Positions 33,578-39,913 of a stretch of DNA of 64,000 nucleotides are shown piece by piece. Origin of the DNA: CAG-390 sp964522215. Lineage in GTDB: Bacteria > Bacillota > Clostridia > Oscillospirales > CAG-272. The position numbers were made by a program, and so were the translations under genes. The DNA is taken from assembly GCA_964522215.1 (NCBI GenBank), contig CAZFVR010000003.1, positions 1 to 64,000 of the forward strand, written 5' to 3'. How positions within the stretch are numbered: the stretch's first letter is position 1; the number at the start of each line of letters is the position of its first letter. The notes under the pieces were generated by a model. The model saw only the letters and a program-made list of their open reading frames with translations. It had not been told where the DNA came from and searched no databases.

Positions 33578-33628
33578 ATTATAAAATGCTCCCTATCCAT
33601 TGCAAAAAGATCGATTTTGATATATAAT
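33578..33628. promoter_or_regulatory. Back-to-back dapA/queA promoters sharing one -35 hexamer
   Basis: The palindrome TTGCAA (33600-33605) serves in both directions. On the plus strand it is 17 bases from TATAAT (33623-33628), on the minus strand 16 bases from TATAAT (33578-33583). The minus -10 ends three bases before the dapA ATG, so a transcript from it would be leaderless or would begin inside the start codon; that half may be fortuitous. Confidence 0.5.
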
Positions 33629-33697
33629 ATACAGTAAGAACAAAAAACACGCGAAGACGGCAGCCGTCATTCGTATATCGCCGCGCAGCGGCGCAAA

Positions 33698-34804
33698 ATG
33701 CCAAGAAAGGTATGGCTTTTTAAATTGAGCGAAGTAATTGTAAATAACAAACCCGCAACCGAGCTGTCAACACACGACTTTTATTACGATCTGCCACAGG
33801 AGCTGATAGCACAGCACCCGGCCGAAGTGCGCGATGCATCAAGGCTCATGGTGATAAACCGAGCTGACGGGTGCATAGAGCACCGTCACTTTCATGATAT
33901 AATAGATTATCTCCGCCCCACCGACACACTGGTAATAAACGATTCAAGGGTCATCCCCGCACGCCTTTACGGTCACGCAGAGGGACGTCCCGATGCCGCG
34001 ATAGAGCTTTTGCTCCTGCGCCAACGCGGCAACGACATATGGGAGACCCTCGTAAGACCCGGAAAGCGTGCAAGACTCGGTGCGCGAATGGTGTTTGGCG
34101 ACGGCAAACTGACCGCCGAGGTCACCGATATCGTTGAGGAGGGTAATCGACTCGTGCGTTTTGAGTACGATCATGAAAAATACGAAAACGCATATGTGCT
34201 CCTACACGAAATAGGGCTTATGCCCCTCCCGCCCTACATAACCGAACGGCTTGAGGACTCCGAACGGTATCAGACCGTGTACTCACGCGAGGAGGGGTCA
34301 GCTGCCGCTCCCACCGCGGGACTGCACTTTACAAACGAACTGCTGGATATGATCCGTGCCATGGGTGTGGCGGTCGTTCCTGTTATGCTGCATGTGGGGC
34401 TCGGCACTTTCCGCCCGGTCAAGGCGGACAAGGTATCCGAGCATGTTATGCACACCGAGTATTTTTCGGTAAGCGAGGAGTCGGCGCGTATCATTAACGA
34501 GCGCCGTGCTGCCGGCGGGCGTATAATTGCCGTTGGCACGACCTCCTGCCGCACGCTTGAGAGCGCCTCAGACGAATCTGGCGTGCTCCATGCAATGAGT
34601 GCAGATACCGGTATTTTTATCTATCCCGGATATAAATTTAAGATGGTCGATGCTCTGATCACAAATTTCCACCTTCCGGAGAGCACCCTTTTAATGCTCG
34701 TCAGCGCACTGTATTCGCGCGATGACATGCTCCGCGCCTACGAGCTTGCCGTGCGCGAAAAATATCGCTTTTTCAGCTTTGGAGATGCGATGTTTATATG
34801 TTAA
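33698..34804 (+). CDS. queA: S-adenosylmethionine:tRNA ribosyltransferase-isomerase
   Basis: QueA adds the cyclopentene ring of queuosine to the wobble base of GUN-anticodon tRNAs using SAM. The protein has 'FYYDLPQELIAQHPAEVRDASRLMV', 'LVINDSRVIPARLYG', 'SAAAPTAGLHFT', 'LHVGLGTFRPV' and the family ending 'KYRFFSFGDAMFI'. Length from the ATG at 33698 is 368 residues, about 25 longer than usual at the N-terminus. An AAAGG inside this extension points to a TTG at 33725 as an alternative start. A small frameshifted ORF overlaps its stop codon. No other queuosine genes are in the window. Confidence 0.95.
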   Translation: MPRKVWLFKLSEVIVNNKPATELSTHDFYYDLPQELIAQHPAEVRDASRLMVINRADGCIEHRHFHDIIDYLRPTDTLVINDSRVIPARLYGHAEGRPDAAIELLLLRQRGNDIWETLVRPGKRARLGARMVFGDGKLTAEVTDIVEEGNRLVRFEYDHEKYENAYVLLHEIGLMPLPPYITERLEDSERYQTVYSREEGSAAAPTAGLHFTNELLDMIRAMGVAVVPVMLHVGLGTFRPVKADKVSEHVMHTEYFSVSEESARIINERRAAGGRIIAVGTTSCRTLESASDESGVLHAMSADTGIFIYPGYKFKMVDALITNFHLPESTLLMLVSALYSRDDMLRAYELAVREKYRFFSFGDAMFIC

Positions 34805-34979
34805 AAACAGCGGGTAATATGGATGCCTTTAATGCCAAGTATTGCAATGTAAGCGGCGCGTTTGAAGATGCGCTGCCCGAGGCTGAAAAAAAGCAGCTTA
34901 AAAATTCACGAAGAAGATGGTACTTGCTCGAGACCCCGACTTTACCAAAATAACGGCCGAGGACGCGGTGAGCATGTAA
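34798..34979 (+). pseudogene. Small frameshifted ORF downstream of queA
   Basis: An ATG at 34798 overlapping the queA stop opens a frame ending at 34953 (51 codons). Adding one A to the run of five at 34900-34904 instead gives a coherent ending, 'QLKKFTKKMVLARDPDFTKI' and 'TAEDAVSM', with stop at 34979. The repaired 59-residue protein starts 'MLKTAGNMDAFNAKYCNVSG'. I do not recognise it. Either it is decaying, or the base count is wrong. Confidence 0.4.
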
Positions 34980-35038
34980 GCAGCAGAAAAAACAGCTTTA
35001 CGGACGTGGAGGATATCGACTTGGATAAGTTTGAATGC

Positions 35039-35608
35039 TCAAATTATAAGCTCACCCTTATATCTCCCGGCCATGACATCAACCAGCACTCGCCCTACGG
35101 AGCGGAAATCCGCAACGAGCGAATACGGCTTGCCCGTGGGGTCATCACGATGCATCGGTAGAAAATAAACGCTCTTTTTTTGCGAAAGTAATGCTATATT
35201 TTTAAAATTTGCCGACATGGCATCATTGGTGGCCGGCGCGATCAGCAGGGGTCTTGAGCTCCGCAGGTGCGCCTTGGCCGCCATTGTTACAGAGGTATCG
35301 GTAATGCCGCATGCAAGCTTTGCAAGCGTGTTGCCGGTGCAGGGGCAAATGATCAGAACATCCAGCGGTTCACGAGGGCCGAGCGGCTCAGCGTTTACTA
35401 TATCAAGCACAGCCGCCCTGCCGCACAGCTGCTCGGCGCACCCCACAACATCGCACGCGCGACCGAAACGCGTATCATAGCGTGCCGCATTCTCGCTGAT
35501 TATCGGGACGAACTCATCCCCCGTCCGCTCGGCTATTAGCTCGGACAGTACTTTAAGCGAGTGCGGTATCGTACAAAATGATGCACAGATCGCGTATCCT
35601 ATCCTCAT
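35039..35608 (-). CDS. spoVFB: Dipicolinate synthase subunit B
   Basis: A 189-residue flavoprotein-fold subunit of dipicolinate synthase. 'GYAICASFCTIPHSL' is its characteristic start, and 'LIICPCTGNTLAKLACGITDTSVTMAAKAHLR' and 'LLIAPATNDAMS' match the family. With SpoVFA it converts dihydrodipicolinate (from DapA) to dipicolinic acid in the mother cell; the acid accumulates as the calcium salt in the spore core. Its ATG overlaps the spoVFA stop by four bases. Confidence 0.95.
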   Translation of the reverse strand: MRIGYAICASFCTIPHSLKVLSELIAERTGDEFVPIISENAARYDTRFGRACDVVGCAEQLCGRAAVLDIVNAEPLGPREPLDVLIICPCTGNTLAKLACGITDTSVTMAAKAHLRSSRPLLIAPATNDAMSANFKNIALLSQKKSVYFLPMHRDDPTGKPYSLVADFRSVGRVLVDVMAGRYKGELII

Positions 35609-36573
35609 GATCTACCCTCCTCGCTCTTTTCAGCTGGCGCACCATCGCTTTTGCCATCATGCGCATCCGCGATATCTCCCGGCTCCTCGACACCCTCAAG
35701 GTAGGAAAGTATAGTCTCACCTATGATGACACCCGCGCTTACCGGTGCGTATTTTCCCGGCAAAGACAACGCCCATGTTACGTTCAGCCCGAGTCGGCCC
35801 GCTGTGTCAAGATCGATCCCGCCCGGAACCGATGCAAGATCAATGATAACAACATCACTGCTCATCCGCTCAAGTATCTCTGCATTCATCAGCCGCACCG
35901 GCACGGTGTTGATTATAAGATCGTATCCGCATGTCAGCTCGCCAAGACCGCACATGGGACGCTCGCTGTCGATGCGCAGCATCCGCATGCCCATCATACC
36001 CGCCTTTGCAAGCTCGCTTTTTCTTCGCGCAGCAATGGTAACATTCGCGCCCATCGAATTTAAAAGCATTGCCGTTATCCATCCTACCCTGCCCGAGCCT
36101 ATGACCGCGGCACGACAACCGTTTATCGTGCGCTCCATCTCGCGCATAGCAATGCTGACAGCCCCCTCGGCGGTCGGCAGTGCGTTTTTTATTTTTAGTT
36201 CTTCCGATTCAAAATAGTCATACACCGCAACACCCATCTCCGCCGCGGCCGAAACGAAATGCTCCGGCAGCCGCCCGCCAAATACCCGAGCATGATCTAT
36301 GGATTCAAGCAAAACAGAAAGCCTCAGTCTTGCCTCCGGAAGCGACGGACAATTTACCCTGACACCATCATAGGAGGCAGGCAGCGGCAGAATGATAACA
36401 GCAGCTCCGCGTACCGCCGAACGCCAATCCTCGCATCTTACCGCACCGCCTATATCAAATGCCGGATCGATCCCCCATACGGCACATTCAAGCCCGCACT
36501 CGGATAAAAAACGCGCGGTCGCGGACTGCCGCATATCCCCGCCAAGCAACGCGGCTTTTATTTTATAGTTCAT
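35605..36573 (-). CDS. spoVFA: Dipicolinate synthase subunit A
   Basis: A 322-residue dehydrogenase-like subunit. 'AALLGGDMRQSATARFLSE' at the N-terminus and the NAD(P)-binding 'AAVIGSGRVGWITAMLLNSMGANVTIAARR' in the second half identify it. It ends with a poorly conserved acidic tail. Expressed in the mother cell late in sporulation in relatives, under sigma-K in Bacillus; no late-sigma promoter could be assigned with confidence. GAGG precedes the ATG by ten bases. Many classical Clostridium species lack SpoVF and use another route, so its presence is informative about lineage. Confidence 0.95.
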   Translation of the reverse strand: MNYKIKAALLGGDMRQSATARFLSECGLECAVWGIDPAFDIGGAVRCEDWRSAVRGAAVIILPLPASYDGVRVNCPSLPEARLRLSVLLESIDHARVFGGRLPEHFVSAAAEMGVAVYDYFESEELKIKNALPTAEGAVSIAMREMERTINGCRAAVIGSGRVGWITAMLLNSMGANVTIAARRKSELAKAGMMGMRMLRIDSERPMCGLGELTCGYDLIINTVPVRLMNAEILERMSSDVVIIDLASVPGGIDLDTAGRLGLNVTWALSLPGKYAPVSAGVIIGETILSYLEGVEEPGDIADAHDGKSDGAPAEKSEEGRS

Positions 36574-36793
36574 ATAATATTGACCTCACTTTCAGGCTCT
36601 TCCGTGCCGTCCCATCAAAACAGTAAAACAAGCTGTATCAGCCGGCATTATCGAGCCGCTGTTATATTATATGCCATGGAACTTTTTAGGGGCACAGCCA
36701 CGTCAATGCGCACGCATTTTGCAGCTTTGCTATTTGAAAATTGCACATTTTAAACAAAAAGGGTTGCCAAACAAAAAAACATTAAAAAAACTA

Positions 36794-36831
36794 TTGACAG
36801 ATGCACGGATGTGTGGTAAAATACACACATC
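36794..36831 (+). promoter_or_regulatory. Promoter of the met leader/metQNI locus with dyad over the -10
   Basis: TTGACA (36794-36799) and TAAAAT (36817-36822) with a 17-base spacer and TG-G before the -10. A perfect 8-bp inverted repeat, GATGTGTG (36808-36815) and CACACATC (36824-36831), is centred on the -10 box, the classic position for a repressor operator. The remaining 36574-36793 holds no gene or known riboswitch that I can see. Confidence 0.8.
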
Positions 36832-36863
36832 GAAATTACTGTCGGAAAGAAGGAGAAAACATC

Positions 36864-36989
36864 ATGACTCGTTGTGCCAACACTGCAATGGATATGATGA
36901 TGTCGATGTGCATGTGCTCCATGTGCATGTTTTGTCGCGCCTATATTTCCGAATTGCAGCCTTCCGGGGTAGATATCAAGGATCTTTGA
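36864..36989 (+). CDS. Met/Cys-rich 41-residue leader peptide or small protein
   Basis: A 41-codon ORF with AAGGAG eight bases before its ATG. Nine residues are Met and five Cys; between residues 9 and 24, 12 of 16 are Met or Cys ('MDMMMSMCMCSMCMFC'). It starts about 35 bases after a strong promoter and stops 13 bases before an intrinsic terminator that precedes metQ. This is the architecture of a translational attenuator sensing charged tRNA-Met or tRNA-Cys. A free-standing metal-binding peptide is the main alternative. I found no strong antiterminator pairing, so the switching mechanism is open. Confidence 0.7.
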   Translation: MTRCANTAMDMMMSMCMCSMCMFCRAYISELQPSGVDIKDL

Positions 36990-37002
36990 TCCGCAATGTC
37001 AA

Positions 37003-37036
37003 AAAAAGGGGAACGCAATCGGGCGTTCCCCTTTTT
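37003..37036 (+). terminator. Attenuator terminator between the leader ORF and metQ
   Basis: AAAAAGGGGAACGC (37003-37016) pairs perfectly with GCGTTCCCCTTTTT (37023-37036) around a six-base loop. It begins 13 bases after the leader stop codon and lies 35 bases before the metQ start. metQNI expression must pass it or use an unseen internal promoter. Confidence 0.92.
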
Positions 37037-37071
37037 AATATATTATTCTTTAAAACAAGGAGCAAAAAATC

Positions 37072-37923
37072 ATGAAAAGATCACTTTCTCTCATCCTCGC
37101 CTCAATTTTAGTGCTTTGCACGCTCTTCTCTCTCACATCCTGCGGCAACAGCGGCCCTGTTATTGCGGTGCCAAACGATTCCACCAACGAAGCACGCGCA
37201 CTTCTCCTGCTTGAAGCAAACGGTATCATCAAGCTTAAAGACGGCGCAGGCATCACCGCAACCGTTAAGGATATTGCGGAAAACCCCTACGGCATCACAT
37301 TCCGTGAAATAGAGGCCGCAGCTCTCCCCAATGTTCTCACCGATGTTGATTTTGCCGTTATCAACTCCAACTATGCTATCTCCGCAGGTCTTAACCCCAC
37401 CAAGGATTCTGTTGCCATCGAAGGTTCTTATTCCGCATATGCCAACATTTTGGCGGTAAAAGAGGGTCGCGAGAACGATCCCATCATCAAGGCGCTTAAG
37501 GCCGCACTTGAAAGCGAAAGAGTTAAAAATTTCATCACCTCCAAGTATTCCGGCTCTGTTATCAGCACTATCGACAACCCCACCGACGGCTATGATCCCA
37601 CCGTTGACTATGCAGCCCTTGCCGGCAAGACAGTGACCGTCGCCGCATCTCCTACACCTCATGCCGAGATACTCGAGGAGGCCAAGGCTATCCTTGCAGA
37701 CAAGGGTATTACCCTTGAGATAAAAGTTCTCTCCGACTATGTTGTTCCCAATACTGTCGTTGAGAACGGCGAGTGCGATGCAAACTACTTCCAGCACGCA
37801 CCCTACCTTGATAACTTCAACGTTGAGAACGGCACTCACATCGTATCCATCTCCGCTGTACACGTTGAGCCAATGGGTGTTTATTCGAACTCTCACAAGT
37901 CTCTTGACGAACTCAAAAAGTGA
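37072..37923 (+). CDS. metQ: Methionine ABC transporter substrate-binding lipoprotein, circularly permuted MetQ
   Basis: A 283-residue lipoprotein with signal 'MKRSLSLILASILVLCTLFS' and lipobox 'LTSC'. The mature part is recognisably MetQ/NlpA but in rotated order. It opens with 'VIAVPNDSTNEARALLLLEA' and runs through 'FREIEAAALPNVLTDVDFAV' to 'KNFITSKYSGSV', which is normally the second half. After a linker ('DNPTDGYDPTVDYAALAG') comes 'KTVTVAASPTPHAEIL', 'SDYVVPNTVVENGECDANYF' and 'AVHVEPMGVY', ending 'KSLDELKK', which is normally the first half and normally precedes IAVPND. All parts appear once and total length is normal. It should bind methionine outside the membrane for MetN/MetI encoded downstream. 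AAGGAG precedes the ATG. Confidence 0.92.
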   Translation: MKRSLSLILASILVLCTLFSLTSCGNSGPVIAVPNDSTNEARALLLLEANGIIKLKDGAGITATVKDIAENPYGITFREIEAAALPNVLTDVDFAVINSNYAISAGLNPTKDSVAIEGSYSAYANILAVKEGRENDPIIKALKAALESERVKNFITSKYSGSVISTIDNPTDGYDPTVDYAALAGKTVTVAASPTPHAEILEEAKAILADKGITLEIKVLSDYVVPNTVVENGECDANYFQHAPYLDNFNVENGTHIVSISAVHVEPMGVYSNSHKSLDELKK

Positions 37924-37956
37924 TCCCCAACTCCATAACAGATCAAAACAGCACCG

Positions 37957-37983
37957 CCACGCAGACCTTTGGGCTCTGCGTGG
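37957..37983 (+). other. Intercistronic hairpin between metQ and metN
   Basis: CCACGCAGA (37957-37965) and TCTGCGTGG (37975-37983) form a perfect 9-bp stem without a T tract. Such hairpins often protect the binding-protein message and lower expression of the downstream ATPase. Confidence 0.6.
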
Positions 37984-38084
37984 CTGAGTGCGGCATATAG
38001 GTTAATTCGGCAATACACTATCGGTCACAAGCAAGATACGTGACCGCGGTGCCGGCAACAATAAAAAGCAAAGCGAGCGGAGTT

Positions 38085-39083
38085 ATGATTGAAATAAAAC
38101 AACTATGCAAAACGTTTGACGGTCCGGGCGGCAAAATTGAAGCCTTGCACAACATCGACCTTACAATAAATAAAGGTGATATTTTCGGTATCATCGGCAT
38201 GAGCGGCGCAGGAAAAAGCACTCTGGTCAGATGCATCAATTTGCTTGAAAGACCAACATCGGGCGACGTGGTGATAGACGGTGTCAGCATGACCTCCCTC
38301 ACCCCTGCAGGACTTCGTTCCGCCCGCAGAAATATAACAATGATATTCCAGGGCTTTAATCTTTTGATGCAAAAGAATTGCCTAAAAAACATCTGCTTCC
38401 CCATGGAGCTTGCGGGCATACCACGCGACAAAGCGGAAGCGCGTGCGAAGGAGCTGTTGGAGATCGTTGGTCTACCCGATAAAGCAAAAGCCTATCCCGC
38501 ACAGCTTTCGGGCGGTCAAAAGCAACGCATAGCAATAGCTCGTGCACTGGCTACCGACCCCAAGGTATTGCTTTGCGATGAGGCGACGAGCGCGCTTGAC
38601 CCCAATACAACTCACTCGATACTTGCGCTGATACGCGAGATCAACAAGCAACTGGGCATTACCGTTATCGTTATCACCCACCAGATGAGCGTTGTTGAAG
38701 AGATCTGCTCACACGTTGCAATAATAGACAACGGCGAGATAGTTGAAAGCGGCCCGGTGGGAACTGTATTTGCAAGCCCGCGCTCTGCCGCCGCAAGACG
38801 ACTTGTGTTTCCGAACGGTGCAGACGAGTGTGTATCCAACCCTCAGCACGAACAGCGCCTGCGCATAGTATTTAATGGTGCTATGGCCGCAAGTACTCCT
38901 TGGATAGCCAAAATGGCACAGGAACGCAACCTGCTTGTTAATATCGTGTCGGCATCCACAAGGACGATAGACGATAAAACATACGGCTCTATGCTAATTG
39001 GCGTTCCCGGCGGCAAGGAAAAAACATTGACCGTTAAAGAATACCTTGGCGCGATAGAAAATGTAACTGTGGAGGAGGTATGA
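38085..39083 (+). CDS. metN: Methionine ABC transporter ATP-binding protein
   Basis: A 332-residue ATPase of the methionine uptake family: Walker A 'GMSGAGKSTL', signature 'LSGGQKQRIAIARAL', Walker B 'VLLCDEATSALDP', H-loop 'VITHQ'. The C-terminal 85 residues ('RLRIVFNGAMAASTPWIAKM' to the end) form a NIL domain, which in MetN binds methionine and causes trans-inhibition of transport. The ATG at 38085 matches the family start; GCGGAG lies very close upstream. metI follows after one base. Confidence 0.95.
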   Translation: MIEIKQLCKTFDGPGGKIEALHNIDLTINKGDIFGIIGMSGAGKSTLVRCINLLERPTSGDVVIDGVSMTSLTPAGLRSARRNITMIFQGFNLLMQKNCLKNICFPMELAGIPRDKAEARAKELLEIVGLPDKAKAYPAQLSGGQKQRIAIARALATDPKVLLCDEATSALDPNTTHSILALIREINKQLGITVIVITHQMSVVEEICSHVAIIDNGEIVESGPVGTVFASPRSAAARRLVFPNGADECVSNPQHEQRLRIVFNGAMAASTPWIAKMAQERNLLVNIVSASTRTIDDKTYGSMLIGVPGGKEKTLTVKEYLGAIENVTVEEV

Positions 39084-39084
39084 C

Positions 39085-39786
39085 ATGTCGGGTAATATGT
39101 TCACGATCGAAAAACTCAAGTATGCACTTGAGTTGCTGAAGAATGATATTCCGTTTGCTATTTGGGAGACCTTTTATGTCACCGTGGTCTCAACATTTTT
39201 TGCATTTCTTATAGGACTGCCGCTTGGTGTTTTGCTTGTTTGCGGCGACCGCGACGGCGTTCTGCCCCTTCCCGCTTGGCTTATGAAGCTGATAAATGCG
39301 ATAGTTAACCTTTTGCGTTCTGTTCCCTTTATAATTCTTATCGTTGTTGTTTTCCCGCTCACAAGGCTGATCGTCGGAACGACCATAGGATCTGTAGCAT
39401 CGATAGTACCGCTCGTTATTGCCGCATTCCCGTTCGTTGCAAGACTCGTTGAGGGCAGCTTGCGCGAGGTAGACCCCAATATTATAGAAGCCGCACAAAG
39501 CATGGGCGCATCCCCTTTGCAGATCATTACCAAGGTGATGATACCGGAAAGTGTCCCATCCCTTATATCCAACGCCGCTATAGCGATCACGACCATCCTC
39601 GGTTATACCGCAATGAGCGGAGCGATAGGCGGAGGAGGACTTGGAAATATAGCCATCATGATAGGCTACAACCGTTACAATTACCCTGTGATAATTTTGA
39701 CTGTTATACTGCTGATAGTGATGGTACAGATATTCCAAAGCCTTGGCACATACCTATCCCGCAAGCTTGATAAGAGATTGAGATAA
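39085..39786 (+). CDS. metI: Methionine ABC transporter permease
   Basis: A 233-residue inner-membrane protein with five hydrophobic segments and the ATPase-coupling EAA loop 'IIEAAQSMGASPLQIITKVMIPE'. 'ETFYVTVVSTFFAFLIGLPLG' and 'GGGGLGNIAIMIGYNRYN' match MetI. AGGAGG lies six bases before the ATG and overlaps the end of metN. Last gene before a strong terminator. Confidence 0.95.
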   Translation: MSGNMFTIEKLKYALELLKNDIPFAIWETFYVTVVSTFFAFLIGLPLGVLLVCGDRDGVLPLPAWLMKLINAIVNLLRSVPFIILIVVVFPLTRLIVGTTIGSVASIVPLVIAAFPFVARLVEGSLREVDPNIIEAAQSMGASPLQIITKVMIPESVPSLISNAAIAITTILGYTAMSGAIGGGGLGNIAIMIGYNRYNYPVIILTVILLIVMVQIFQSLGTYLSRKLDKRLR

Positions 39787-39839
39787 GATTTTTTTTGCAA
39801 TAGCATAATAGTATCAGTAATATAAAAACCAGATGGTGA

Positions 39840-39875
39840 AAACAGGCATGACCTCGATCATGCCTGTTTGTTTTT
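39840..39875 (+). terminator. Terminator of metQNI
   Basis: Perfect 12-bp arms (AAACAGGCATGA 39840-39851 and complement 39858-39869) with a six-base loop, followed by a T-rich tract. Confidence 0.92.
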
Positions 39876-39913
39876 GGTTTTACGCGTGGCAAATAGCTAT
39901 ACTTTATAACCGT

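Noticed and set aside
36574..37071. SAM riboswitch or T-box ahead of metQ
   Set aside because: No T-box sequence or S-box core helices are visible, and the interval between promoter and terminator is filled by the Met/Cys-rich ORF.
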